A program made the translations under genes and the position numbers. Below, piece after piece: positions 17,034 through 25,242 of a stretch of 35,100 nucleotides of DNA. Numbering within the stretch: position 1 is the stretch's first letter; every line of letters begins with the position of its first letter. The stretch covers positions 1-35,100 of IMG/VR virus record IMGVR_UViG_3300032116_000701, one strand, 5' to 3'. This DNA comes from a virus. Under the pieces are notes generated by a model. It saw only the letters and a list, made by a program, of their open reading frames with translations. It had not been told where the DNA came from and searched no databases.

Positions 17034-17462
17034 ATGAAAACACAGTTATTATGTACGTTTACAACTAAAGGTGAGTTACAGAATACATTACAATTAATCC
17101 GTGAAACTTATCACATAGTTTATAATTACATTTATATTCTCCAAAATAAGGCGAATTTAGATGAGTTATTTATCACGTACAACATTGATACCGCATTCCA
17201 ACCGGATACACCGTTGGAAAACACTATTTTAATACATAGAAAGAAAGAATCAAACACATTATATACTATTAACGCACTAAATGAACTTGTAAAAGAAGAA
17301 AATGGTGGTGTATTAGATAATTCATTTGTCATTAATTGGCAGAAGTTTAAAAATTCAATCATATTAACAAACGCCGAAGGTACTAAGAAAATTCAGACAA
17401 GAGTTTTTGAAGTAATTGATTTTGGTGATGGAAAAGAAGTTATAACTAACGAAACTAAATAA
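17034..17462 (+). CDS. Unknown 142-residue protein upstream of the endolysin
   Basis: The start is ATG 17034, preceded by one of the strongest purine-rich binding sites in the window. The protein (MKTQLLCTFTTKGELQ...) looks like a mixed alpha/beta cytoplasmic protein, with no membrane segment and no signal peptide, so it is not an obvious holin. It includes FVINWQKFKNSIILTNAEGT and ends in a charged tail. It lies seven bases before the endolysin gene and shares its late promoter motif. I do not recognise a family; a virion or lysis-related role would be guessed only from its position. Confidence 0.75.
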   Translation: MKTQLLCTFTTKGELQNTLQLIRETYHIVYNYIYILQNKANLDELFITYNIDTAFQPDTPLENTILIHRKKESNTLYTINALNELVKEENGGVLDNSFVINWQKFKNSIILTNAEGTKKIQTRVFEVIDFGDGKEVITNETK

Positions 17463-17469
17463 TTGTATA

Positions 17470-18303
17470 ATGTTATTAAAAAAAGGTGATAATAACGAAA
17501 ACGTTAAATTAATGCAGGAGAAATTAGGAATCTCTCCAGCAGTTACTAACTTTGGACCTAAAACTGAAGCAGCTGTAAAAGAATTCCAAGCTAAGCATGG
17601 TTTACCTGCGGATGGTATAGTTGGTGATGCAACTTGGGCTAAAATAATGGGAGAAGGAACTCCGGCTCCAGCACCTGCAGCTCCAATAGCACCTGTTGGT
17701 GGATTAAAATTGGACAAACTTAAAGGACATATTCCTGATGCAGTAATTCAAATGATTCCTGATACTGCGGCAAAATTCCAAATCAATACTCCCCTAAGAT
17801 TGGCACACTTCTTAGCACAATGCGGACATGAGAGTGGTGGATTTAGAGCAACACAAGAAAACCTAAACTATTCAGCAAAAGGTTTAATGGGTATATTCAA
17901 AAAGTATTTCCCAACCGAAGCAATTGCAAATGCATACCAAAGAAACCCACAAAAGATTGCTAACAAAGTATATGCATCTCGTATGGGTAATGGTGATGAG
18001 GGAAGTGGTGAAGGCTACAAATTTAGAGGACGTGGTTATATCCAATTGACAGGAAAGGATAACTATACTGCATTTGGTAAAGCAATCGGTGAAGATATCC
18101 CATCTAATCCTGATGTAGTAGCATCTAAATATGCTTTACTTTCAGCAGCATGGTTCTTCAATAAGAATAAATTACACATAATGGCTGATGGTGGAGCAAC
18201 TGATGCAGTAGTAACATCTATTACTAAAAGAGTAAATGGTGGAACTATCGGATTGGCAGACCGTATAAAACACTTTAAAGAATATTATCATTTGTTAGCA
18301 TAA
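17470..18303 (+). CDS. Endolysin: peptidoglycan-binding domain plus GH19 chitinase-like catalytic domain
   Basis: This 277-residue protein has a PG_binding_1 domain at about 1-58 (GDNNENVKLMQEKLGI..., FGPKTEAAVKEFQAKHGLP, DGIVGDATW). A Pro/Ala linker (60-75) precedes a GH19 domain at about 80-277. The catalytic region has AHFLAQCGHESGGF with Glu121 as the likely general acid, then GEGYKFRGRGYIQLTGKDNY, the family's second signature. GH19 enzymes of phages cut the glycan strands of peptidoglycan. There is no signal peptide, so release through a holin would be expected, but no holin is recognisable nearby. It is the last gene of the late block and is followed directly by a terminator. Confidence 0.92.
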   Translation: MLLKKGDNNENVKLMQEKLGISPAVTNFGPKTEAAVKEFQAKHGLPADGIVGDATWAKIMGEGTPAPAPAAPIAPVGGLKLDKLKGHIPDAVIQMIPDTAAKFQINTPLRLAHFLAQCGHESGGFRATQENLNYSAKGLMGIFKKYFPTEAIANAYQRNPQKIANKVYASRMGNGDEGSGEGYKFRGRGYIQLTGKDNYTAFGKAIGEDIPSNPDVVASKYALLSAAWFFNKNKLHIMADGGATDAVVTSITKRVNGGTIGLADRIKHFKEYYHLLA

Positions 18304-18306
18304 AAG

Positions 18307-18332
18307 AAAGGGAGTTAAATACTCCCTTTTTT
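18307..18332 (+). terminator. Terminator closing the late region
   Basis: AAAGGGAGT (18307-18315) pairs with ACTCCCTTT (18321-18329) around a 5-base loop, followed by T's. It separates the endolysin from the early promoters directly downstream. Confidence 0.85.
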
Positions 18333-18334
18333 AT

Positions 18335-18365
18335 TTGGCATTGTAACAAATTTTTCGTATATTTG
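18335..18365 (+). promoter_or_regulatory. Bacteroidota-type promoter, first of a tandem pair before the SSB gene
   Basis: TTG 18335-18337, 20 bases, TATATTTG 18358-18365, context TTCGTATATTTG. A second copy of the same promoter begins 40 bases further on. Confidence 0.8.
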
Positions 18366-18404
18366 TTACATCTTTTACCATAGAAAATATACTGAAAAAA
18401 AGAT

Positions 18405-18435
18405 TTGGAAGTCTGAGAAATTCTTCGTATATTTG
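18405..18435 (+). promoter_or_regulatory. Bacteroidota-type promoter, second of the tandem pair before the SSB gene
   Basis: TTG 18405-18407, 20 bases, TATATTTG 18428-18435. The leader to ATG 18541 is about 100 bases and contains a hairpin (AGTGT 18466-18470 with ACACT 18478-18482) and a second AT-rich one (18494-18500 with 18507-18513). Confidence 0.8.
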
Positions 18436-18446
18436 TATTTCCATTA

Positions 18447-18454
18447 TATTTATA
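18447..18454 (+). promoter_or_regulatory. Putative late promoter motif TATTTATA in the SSB leader
   Basis: Fourth copy of the motif (context TATATTTATATG), 87 bases before the SSB start and just after the second early promoter. It would allow continued SSB expression late in infection. Weaker evidence than the other three because of the longer distance. Confidence 0.35.
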
Positions 18455-18540
18455 TGTGTAACGGAAGTGTAGGAAAGACACTATAATCCAACCTTAAAAC
18501 ATAAACGTTTTAAAACTTAAACTCTTAAAATTTAAAAGAC

Positions 18541-19362
18541 ATGGCTATTAATTTAGACGCAATTAAGAGCAGACTTAACAAACTGCAAAACACCCAAAGA
18601 ACTTCAGTAGAACTTTGGAAGCCAGCACCAGGCAAACACACAATCAGATTGGTGCCGTACAAATTCAATAAAGAAAATCCTTTTATTGAACTTTATTTTC
18701 ACTACAACATCAACAACAAAACTTACTTATCTCCAATGAGTTTTGGCAGACCTGACCCTATCGTTGAGTTTGCTGACAAACTTAAAAGAATGGGTGATAA
18801 GGAAGATTGGAAAGCTGCTAAGAAAATGGAGCCGAAACTTAGAACATTCGTACCAGTATTGGTAAGAGGTGAAGAAGGTGAAGGCGTAAGATTTTGGGGC
18901 TTTGGAAAAACTGTATATCAAGAAATTCTTGGTTATATGGCAGATCCTGATTATGGTGATATTACTGACCCAAATGAAGGTAGAGATATTACTGTTGAAG
19001 TAGTATCAGCTGAAGACAGTGGTACATCTTACCCTGTAACAACAATCCGTGTTAAACCAAAAGAAAGCCCATTGGCTGCATCAAAAGCAGAAGTGGACAA
19101 ATTCCTTAACGAACAAAAGGAAATTACCGAACTTTATTCTGAATTAACTTATGCAGAATTGAAGAACGTATTAGAAGGTTGGTTGAATCCATCAGCAACT
19201 TCCGATGAAGAAAAATCAGTATCCGCTGAAACTCTTTCTTCTACCGCAAGTGATGAAGATGAAGCACCATTTGATACAACTCCATCAAAGAAAGCAGCAC
19301 CTGCGCCAGCTAAGAAATTAGATGATGTAGCAGCAGCATTTGATGACCTTTTCAATTCATAA
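18541..19362 (+). CDS. gp32-like single-stranded DNA-binding protein
   Basis: This 273-residue protein begins with the basic N-terminal segment typical of gp32 (AIKSRLNKLQNTQRTSVELW), used for cooperative self-binding. The OB-fold core follows (KPAPGKHTIRLVPYKFNKEN, PFIELYFHYNINNKTYLSPM). The C-terminus is Ser/Ala-rich and acidic, ending DDVAAAFDDLFNS, like the tail that recruits recombination and replication partners. Unlike T4 gp32 it contains no cysteine in the core, so the zinc site is absent. It heads a replication/recombination gene run (SSB, UvsX, exonuclease, helicase). Two early promoters, a late-type motif and a structured leader suggest multiple levels of control. Confidence 0.9.
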   Translation: MAINLDAIKSRLNKLQNTQRTSVELWKPAPGKHTIRLVPYKFNKENPFIELYFHYNINNKTYLSPMSFGRPDPIVEFADKLKRMGDKEDWKAAKKMEPKLRTFVPVLVRGEEGEGVRFWGFGKTVYQEILGYMADPDYGDITDPNEGRDITVEVVSAEDSGTSYPVTTIRVKPKESPLAASKAEVDKFLNEQKEITELYSELTYAELKNVLEGWLNPSATSDEEKSVSAETLSSTASDEDEAPFDTTPSKKAAPAPAKKLDDVAAAFDDLFNS

Positions 19363-19379
19363 AATAAGTTATAAAGAAT

Positions 19380-20501
19380 ATGGCAAAAGCAACTAAAGAA
19401 GTTGATTTGGCAGCAGTGCTTGCTGAATCACTCAACAAACAATCAAAGGACCAAAGAGTAGCATTCTTTTTGGATTCTGATGAAGCACCTACAAATGTGG
19501 ACGGTTGGATTTCAACTGGAGCATCATTGTTGGATGTTGCCATCTCCAATAGACCTTATGGGGGTTTGCCTGTTGGTAGAATTGCCGAAGTGACAGGACT
19601 TGAACAAAGTGGTAAATCATTATTATCAGCACACTTACTCGCCGAAACACAAAAGTTAGGTGGTATCGCTGTGTTGATTGATACTGAAAACGCCGTAAGT
19701 AGAGAGTTCTTAGAAGCTATCGGAGTTGATGTATCTAAGATGTTGTATGTAGCAGCTGAGACTGTTGAACAATGTTTTGAGTACACCGAAACAATCATCG
19801 AAAAAGTAAGAACACAATCCAAAGATAAGTATGTTACGATTGTAGTGGATTCCGTTGCCGCTGCATCAACAGAAAAAGAAATGGAAGCTGATTACGGCAA
19901 AGATGGTTACGCTACTGATAAGGCAATCATTATCTCCAAAGCAATGCGTAAGATTACTAACTTAATTGGTAGACAGAAAATCACATTGGTTTTCACAAAT
20001 CAACTAAGACAGAAAATGAACGCAATGCCTTTCTCTGACCCTTGGACAACTTCGGGTGGTAAAGCAATCGCTTTCCATGCATCGGTTCGTTTGAGATTAA
20101 AGAGTATGGGTACTATTAAGGCGAAGGAGAATGGTAATGAGAGAATCGTAGGAATCAAAGTACGTTGTCAAGTAGTAAAGAATAGGATGGGACCACCGTT
20201 ACGTTCCGCCGATTTCGATATTTTCTTTGATAGAGGTATTGATAACTATGGAGCTTGGTTATCTATAATGAAGGATAATGGTATTGTAAAACAAAGTGGA
20301 GCTTGGTATGAGTATGTAGATACTGATTCTGGCGAAGTGATTAAATTCCAATCCAAAGATTTTCCTTCAACATTAGAAACCAACAACGAAGTAAAAGAGC
20401 AAATTTATAAAAGAATTTGCGAAGCAACAATCTCACAATACAAAAAAGATTCACTTGATACTGATAGTTTGATTTCAGACTCAGAAGTAATAGGTGATTA
20501 A
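19380..20501 (+). CDS. uvsX: UvsX/RecA-like recombinase
   Basis: This 373-residue protein carries a Walker A motif GLEQSGKS (73-80, Lys79) and a Walker B-like VTIVVDSVAA near 155-165. An L2/motif region TLVFTNQLRQKMN near 205-215 is followed by WTTSGGKAIAFHASVRLRL. This order is that of RecA/UvsX strand-exchange proteins, and the length is close to T4 UvsX (391). It would catalyse homologous pairing in recombination-dependent replication, acting on DNA coated by the upstream SSB. It begins 17 bases after the SSB stop and is probably co-transcribed with it. Confidence 0.93.
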   Translation: MAKATKEVDLAAVLAESLNKQSKDQRVAFFLDSDEAPTNVDGWISTGASLLDVAISNRPYGGLPVGRIAEVTGLEQSGKSLLSAHLLAETQKLGGIAVLIDTENAVSREFLEAIGVDVSKMLYVAAETVEQCFEYTETIIEKVRTQSKDKYVTIVVDSVAAASTEKEMEADYGKDGYATDKAIIISKAMRKITNLIGRQKITLVFTNQLRQKMNAMPFSDPWTTSGGKAIAFHASVRLRLKSMGTIKAKENGNERIVGIKVRCQVVKNRMGPPLRSADFDIFFDRGIDNYGAWLSIMKDNGIVKQSGAWYEYVDTDSGEVIKFQSKDFPSTLETNNEVKEQIYKRICEATISQYKKDSLDTDSLISDSEVIGD

Positions 20502-20515
20502 AATGTTACAAACAA

Positions 20516-21559
20516 ATGAAAGAACTTTACAAAAAATTACTTAACGAAGTAGAGACAGAACATGAATCCAACATTCAAAGAGTGAGGAATGGTAGAGTTC
20601 TTGTCATTGATGGACTAAATACCTTCATCCGTAGTTGGACTACCAATCCTACAATGAATGAGGATGGGGAACATACGGGTGGAGTTATTGGTTCATTAAA
20701 TTCAATCGGAAGTCAAATCCGCCAATTCAATCCAACTAGAGTTATCTTAACCTTTGATGGTAAGGGTGGTTCTAAAGGTAGGAAAGAATTATTTGAAGGC
20801 TATAAAGCTGATAGAGGTAAGAATCGTTTTAGGGTGAATAGACAATATCCTGAAATGATGTCTCAAGAAGATGAGCAACTTTCAATGAAAAGACAATTTG
20901 TATGGTTGGTAGACCTATTAGATAGTTTACCAATTACAACAATGATATATGATGGTATTGAAGCAGATGACGTAATCGGACACATTGCTAAGCACGTATT
21001 AGCAGAAGATGAAGAATGTTATATTGTTTCAACCGATAAAGATTTTTTACAATTAGTAGATGAGAAAACATTTGTGTACTCACCAACTAAAAAGAAACTT
21101 TACAATAGAGAAATTGTAAAAGAGGAATATGGATTATATCCACAAAATCTCCTTTTATTCAGAACATTAGATGGTGATAACTCTGATAATGTACCTGGCG
21201 TAAAAGGTTGTGGGTTAAAGACAGTTCTTAAAAGATTTCCTGAATTATCCGAAGATAGAGAAATAACTTTTGATGAGTTCTTTCAAATATGTGAAGATAA
21301 AAAAGGAGATGCAAAAATCTATGAAGATATTCTTGCAGCTAAAGATGATGTGTTAAGAAACAAACAAATCATGCAATTGCAAGAACCACATATCAATACA
21401 AATACAAAGTTGAAAATAAATGATAGATTCGCTGAACCAAACCGAAAGTTTGATAAGATGGAATTTATTAAAGCCGCTATGAAGTATAAAATTCTTCAAA
21501 ACTGGAAAGACATAAACGATTGGTTAAAATCAACTTATACAAATATAATAGTAAAATAA
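20516..21559 (+). CDS. 5'-3' exonuclease / RNase H (T4 Rnh, FEN-like)
   Basis: This 347-residue protein shows the FEN/5'-nuclease pattern: VLVIDGLNTFIRSW (first metal Asp, near residue 25) and VILTFDGKGGSKGRKELFEG. It continues with DGIEADDVIGHIAKHVL and YIVSTDKDFLQLVD (clustered acidic ligands), then RTLDGDNSDNVPGVKGCGLKT, the helix-hairpin-helix. The usual T4 role is removal of RNA primers from Okazaki fragments, with flap cleavage. T4 RNase H is 305 residues; this one is somewhat longer at the C-terminus. It lies 14 bases after uvsX in the same replication operon. Confidence 0.92.
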   Translation: MKELYKKLLNEVETEHESNIQRVRNGRVLVIDGLNTFIRSWTTNPTMNEDGEHTGGVIGSLNSIGSQIRQFNPTRVILTFDGKGGSKGRKELFEGYKADRGKNRFRVNRQYPEMMSQEDEQLSMKRQFVWLVDLLDSLPITTMIYDGIEADDVIGHIAKHVLAEDEECYIVSTDKDFLQLVDEKTFVYSPTKKKLYNREIVKEEYGLYPQNLLLFRTLDGDNSDNVPGVKGCGLKTVLKRFPELSEDREITFDEFFQICEDKKGDAKIYEDILAAKDDVLRNKQIMQLQEPHINTNTKLKINDRFAEPNRKFDKMEFIKAAMKYKILQNWKDINDWLKSTYTNIIVK

Positions 21560-21560
21560 T

Positions 21561-21591
21561 TTGGTGATACCACCGAATTGTTGTATATTTG
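21561..21591 (+). promoter_or_regulatory. Bacteroidota-type promoter of the helicase gene
   Basis: TTG 21561-21563, 20 bases, TATATTTG 21584-21591. The start codon follows at 21607. Confidence 0.75.
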
Positions 21592-21606
21592 TAAACCAAT
21601 TAAATT

Positions 21607-23001
21607 ATGCACAGCGAAGATACACTTTCAAAATATGGGCAATCGTTTCAGACCAAAGTAATATCTGCTTTGCTTACCGATGAACGAATGATGGATACAC
21701 TTTCAGATGTAATCCATAAGAAGTTCTTTGAATCGGAAGCAAATAAGTGGATAGTGGAAGAAATTGCATCGCACCATAAAGAATATAATAAGGTGCCTTC
21801 GTTGGATGTATTTAAAGTTCAAGTCTCAAAGCTTGATAATCAAGCTCTCCAAAAAACAATCGTAACTCAACTCAAAGAAGTATATAATCAAATTGGTAAT
21901 ACTGATTTGGCATATATCAAAGATGAGTTCACATCATTTTGTATTAATCAAAACCTAAAGAATGTAATCGTACAATCAATTGATTTACTGAAATCAGGCA
22001 ACTATGATAAAATCAAAGACTTGGTTGATAAAGCAATGAAAGTTGGTGTTGATTCGGATTTGGGTATGGATTATCTTATTGATTTCGATAAGAGATATGA
22101 TGAAACAAAAAGAGATACGGTAGCAACTGATTGGGATTGTATTAATGAATTGATGAATGGTGGTTTGGGGCCAGGTGAATTAGGAGTGGTAGTTGCACCA
22201 TCTGGTGTTGGTAAGACGTGGGTATTATGTGCTTTAGGAGCAGCAGCTGTAAAAGCTGGAAAGACTGTAGTACATTACTCATTAGAATTATCGCAAGAAT
22301 ATGTTGGTTTAAGATACGATACTGTATTTTCTAATATCGCTTCGCATGAATTGGTAGATAGGAAAGAGCAAGTATTAACATCCTTAAAGAAACTTAGAGG
22401 TAAACTTAAAATCAAATACTTCCCACCTAAAGCAGCAAGTTCAAAAACAATTCAAGCTCACTTAGAAAAGATGGTAGCAGCCGGTAATAAGCCCGATTTA
22501 GTTATTGTGGATTACGCTGACTTATTACTATCACATTCAAATAAATCCGATAGTACATACGCTGAGCAAGGTGGTGTGTATATTGATTTAAGAGGAATGA
22601 GTGGTGAGTTAGGAATACCAATTTGGACAGCATCACAAACTAATCGTTCAGCAATTGATTCGGAAGTTATTGAAGCAGATAAGATTGCAGATTCTTACGC
22701 TAAAGTAATGAACGCCGATTTCATTATGAGTTTGAGTAGAAAGGCTAAAGATAAACTTAATAATACAGCAAGGGTGCATATTATGAAGAATCGTTTCGGA
22801 CAAGATGGTATCACCTTCCCAGCGAAGATGGATACAACGCATGGTACATTAGATGTCTACACAGCCACATCCGCTGATGGTATGATGGCAACTAAGGAAA
22901 GTGCAAATGGTGCCGAAATGGAAAGACAATTGTTACATAAAAAGTATATGGAAGCAATGCCGATTGGTAATAAAACAAATACCAATACGGGATTAGGATA
23001 A
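21607..23001 (+). CDS. Replicative DNA helicase (gp41/DnaB-like)
   Basis: This 464-residue protein matches the DnaB/gp41 family. An N-terminal helical domain (1-150, QTKVISALLTDERMMDTLSD...) precedes the RecA-like ATPase. Its Walker A is APSGVGKT with Lys203 (GELGVVVAPSGVGKTWVL). LVIVDYADLLLSHSNKSDST is the Walker B region, and IPIWTASQTNRSAID provides the sensor/Q motif. The C-terminal RVHIMKNRFGQDGITF is the usual arginine-finger region. It unwinds the lagging-strand template and pairs with a primase; no separate primase gene is visible in this window. It has its own promoter and is followed 19 bases later by the Hc1-like gene. Confidence 0.92.
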   Translation: MHSEDTLSKYGQSFQTKVISALLTDERMMDTLSDVIHKKFFESEANKWIVEEIASHHKEYNKVPSLDVFKVQVSKLDNQALQKTIVTQLKEVYNQIGNTDLAYIKDEFTSFCINQNLKNVIVQSIDLLKSGNYDKIKDLVDKAMKVGVDSDLGMDYLIDFDKRYDETKRDTVATDWDCINELMNGGLGPGELGVVVAPSGVGKTWVLCALGAAAVKAGKTVVHYSLELSQEYVGLRYDTVFSNIASHELVDRKEQVLTSLKKLRGKLKIKYFPPKAASSKTIQAHLEKMVAAGNKPDLVIVDYADLLLSHSNKSDSTYAEQGGVYIDLRGMSGELGIPIWTASQTNRSAIDSEVIEADKIADSYAKVMNADFIMSLSRKAKDKLNNTARVHIMKNRFGQDGITFPAKMDTTHGTLDVYTATSADGMMATKESANGAEMERQLLHKKYMEAMPIGNKTNTNTGLG

Positions 23002-23020
23002 ACATTTAAAAACAAAAACT

Positions 23021-23194
23021 ATGAACAGTCAAGAACTATTCGAACAAATGAAAGCTCTATTCACAACTTTTGAAACTGAGCACAATGGTACTAAAAAAGT
23101 AAACAAATCAAGAGCAAGAAAAGCTATTGGTGAGTTGAAGAAATTGGTAACTGCGTATAAGAAAGCTTCAACAGAAGAGCAAAAGGCAGCATAA
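23021..23194 (+). CDS. Histone H1/Hc1-like small basic protein
   Basis: ATG 23021 to TAA 23192-23194 encodes 57 residues that short-ORF cutoffs would miss. The sequence is MNSQELFEQMKALFTTFETE, then NKSRARKAIGELKKLVTAYK and KASTEEQKAA. It has the layout 'two helices, N.sRARKai.eLkkL...yrK.s' that I know from the small histone H1-like (Hc1/KfrA-like) proteins of Bacteroidota. These are DNA-associated basic proteins of about 55-65 residues. It sits between the helicase and RNR genes and is closed by a strong terminator. A role in compacting or protecting phage DNA, or mimicking a host nucleoid protein, is inferred. Confidence 0.75.
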   Translation: MNSQELFEQMKALFTTFETEHNGTKKVNKSRARKAIGELKKLVTAYKKASTEEQKAA

Positions 23195-23198
23195 TGAT

Positions 23199-23221
23199 AG
23201 GGGAGTAACTCTCCCCTTTCT
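23199..23221 (+). terminator. Terminator after the helicase/Hc1 unit
   Basis: AGGGGAG (23199-23205) pairs with CTCCCCT (23211-23217) around a 5-base loop, followed by a T-rich run interrupted by a C. Confidence 0.8.
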
Positions 23222-23270
23222 TATGTTTTAATAGAGTGGAGTTTTGACACTTAAAATTATTTTAAAAAAA

Positions 23271-23350
23271 GTGGATTTTTTATCCACAAACTTGTGGTGT
23301 TTGGTGAGTGACTCCATATTTATTTTTTTATTTTCAGGTTTTCCTGAAAA
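23271..23350 (+). promoter_or_regulatory. Hairpin-rich leader before the ribonucleotide reductase gene
   Basis: Three short hairpins lie here. GTGGAT/ATCCAC (23271-23276 with 23282-23287) and CCACAA/TTGTGG (23284-23289 with 23292-23297) share CCAC and cannot form together. TTTTCAGG/CCTGAAAA (23331-23338 with 23343-23350) has a TTTT loop. A TTTGG box at 23300-23304 followed by TATTTTTT could be a weak promoter. No cobalamin riboswitch B12 box is visible. The region from 23222 to 23385 holds no gene. A regulatory role is a guess. Confidence 0.35.
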
Positions 23351-23385
23351 AAATTACAAACTCACATTTTAACATTTAAAACATT

Positions 23386-25242
23386 ATGGACATTTCAACA
23401 AAGATTTTATCGGACATTACAGTCTATATGAAGTACGCAAAGTATAGACCAGAATTACAAAGGAGAGAGACATGGGAAGAATTAGTTACTCGTAATATGG
23501 AAATGCATATTAAAAAATTCCCAAAATTAGAAAAAGAGATTAGAGAAAATTACAAATTCGTGTACGATAAAAAGGTTTTACCTTCTATGCGTTCAATGCA
23601 ATTTGCTGGTAAACCAATTGAAATTTCCCCAAATAGAATTTATAACTGCGCATTCGCACCAGCAGATGATTGGAGAGTATTCTCTGAAATTATGTTCCTT
23701 CTATTGGGTGGAACTGGTGTAGGTTATTCAGTACAAAAACATCACGTTGACCAATTACCTGAAATCCGTAAACCAAACGCTGATAAGACAAGAAGATTTT
23801 TAGTAGGTGATTCTATTGAAGGTTGGGCAGATGCAGTATTGGTATTAATGAAAGCATACTTCTTTGGTGGAAGTAAACCTATGTTTGATTTCAGAGATAT
23901 TAGACCAAAAGGAGCACGTTTGATTACATCAGGTGGTAAAGCACCTGGTCCACAACCACTTAAAGAGTGCCTTATTAAAGTAGAAGGTATCTTAGATTCA
24001 AAGGGTGATGGTGACAAATTAGAACCAATTGAAGTGCATGATATTATTTGCCACATTGCTGATGCAGTATTAGCTGGCGGTATTCGTAGAGCAGCATTGA
24101 TTTCCCTATTCTCAGCAACCGATGAGAAAATGATTAGTTGTAAGAGTGGTGCTTGGTGGGAACACAATCCACAAAGAGGTAGAGCAAACAATTCAGCAGT
24201 ATTGATGAGACATAAAATCACAAAAGATTACTTTATGGATTTGTGGAAACGTATTGAAGCAAGTGGAGCTGGTGAACCTGGTATCTATTTAAGTAACGAT
24301 AAAGATTGGGGAACTAACCCTTGTTGTGAAATTGCATTAAGACCTTATCAGTTCTGTAACCTTTGTGAAGTAAACGTATCGGATATTGCAGACCAAACTG
24401 ATTTGGAAGCAAGAGTTAAAGCAGCAGCATTTATCGGAACATTACAAGCAGGTTATACCGATTTCCATTACCTAAGACCAATTTGGCAAAGAACAACTGA
24501 AAAGGATGCCCTAATTGGTGTATCTATGACAGGTATTGGTAGTGGTGCTATCCTAAAGCATGATATGAAAGCAGCAGCTAAAGTTGTAAAAGAAGAAAAC
24601 AAAAGAGTAGCTGAGATGATTGGTATCAACGCTTCAGCAAGATGCACAACCGTAAAACCTGCAGGAACTACATCATTAACGTTAGGTACATCATCTGGTA
24701 TTCACGCTTGGCACAATGAATATTATGTTCGTAGAGTAAGAGTTGGTAAGAACGAAAGTATCTATCAATACTTACATCTTAATCACCCTGAATTGGTTGA
24801 AGATGAGTATTTCAGACCGCATGATACTGCAGTAATTGGTATTCCACAAAAAGCACCAGAAGGTTCAATCTTCCGTACTGAATCTCCACTACAATTGTTA
24901 GAGAGAGTTAAGAAAGTACATGGTGAGTGGGTTAAGCCTGGTCATAGAAGTGGTAACAATACACACAACGTATCTGCTACAATTTCTATTAGAGAGCATG
25001 AGTGGAAAGCAGTTGGTGAATGGATGTGGGAAAATAAAGATTTCTACAACGGACTTTCAGTATTACCTTACGATGGCGGCACTTATATTCAAGCTCCATT
25101 TGAAGATTGTACAAAAGAAAAGTACGAAGAACTTCTAAAAACTTTATCAGATATTGATTTAAGTAAAGTTATTGAGATTGAAGATACAACTGACTTGAGT
25201 GGTGAGTTGGCATGTGCTGGGGGTGCTTGTGAAATTAAATAA
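23386..25242 (+). CDS. Class II (adenosylcobalamin-dependent) ribonucleoside-triphosphate reductase
   Basis: At 618 residues, this is a monomeric RTPR-like class II enzyme, which makes deoxynucleotides using a B12-derived radical. The active-site NPCCEI places Asn311, Cys313 and Glu315 exactly as N-P-C-x-E. Cys324 lies 11 residues after Cys313, the spacing of the redox partner in Lactobacillus RTPR. Cys88 in RIYNCAF is the likely other half of the pair. The C-terminus ends CAGGACEIK, with Cys610 and Cys615 in the C-x4-C arrangement used to shuttle electrons from thioredoxin, and a thioredoxin gene lies 167 bases downstream. VKPAGTTSLTLGTSSGIHAW is the family's phosphate/barrel motif. It needs no second subunit and works with or without oxygen, but needs cobalamin from the host. 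Confidence 0.92.
   Translation: MDISTKILSDITVYMKYAKYRPELQRRETWEELVTRNMEMHIKKFPKLEKEIRENYKFVYDKKVLPSMRSMQFAGKPIEISPNRIYNCAFAPADDWRVFSEIMFLLLGGTGVGYSVQKHHVDQLPEIRKPNADKTRRFLVGDSIEGWADAVLVLMKAYFFGGSKPMFDFRDIRPKGARLITSGGKAPGPQPLKECLIKVEGILDSKGDGDKLEPIEVHDIICHIADAVLAGGIRRAALISLFSATDEKMISCKSGAWWEHNPQRGRANNSAVLMRHKITKDYFMDLWKRIEASGAGEPGIYLSNDKDWGTNPCCEIALRPYQFCNLCEVNVSDIADQTDLEARVKAAAFIGTLQAGYTDFHYLRPIWQRTTEKDALIGVSMTGIGSGAILKHDMKAAAKVVKEENKRVAEMIGINASARCTTVKPAGTTSLTLGTSSGIHAWHNEYYVRRVRVGKNESIYQYLHLNHPELVEDEYFRPHDTAVIGIPQKAPEGSIFRTESPLQLLERVKKVHGEWVKPGHRSGNNTHNVSATISIREHEWKAVGEWMWENKDFYNGLSVLPYDGGTYIQAPFEDCTKEKYEELLKTLSDIDLSKVIEIEDTTDLSGELACAGGACEIK

Noticed and set aside
17034-17462. Holin paired with the endolysin
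   Set aside because: The protein has no transmembrane segment; no other holin candidate was found near the endolysin.
23222-23385. Cobalamin riboswitch before the B12-dependent RNR
   Set aside because: The region is short and contains no B12 box or the expected long multi-stem structure; only small hairpins are seen.
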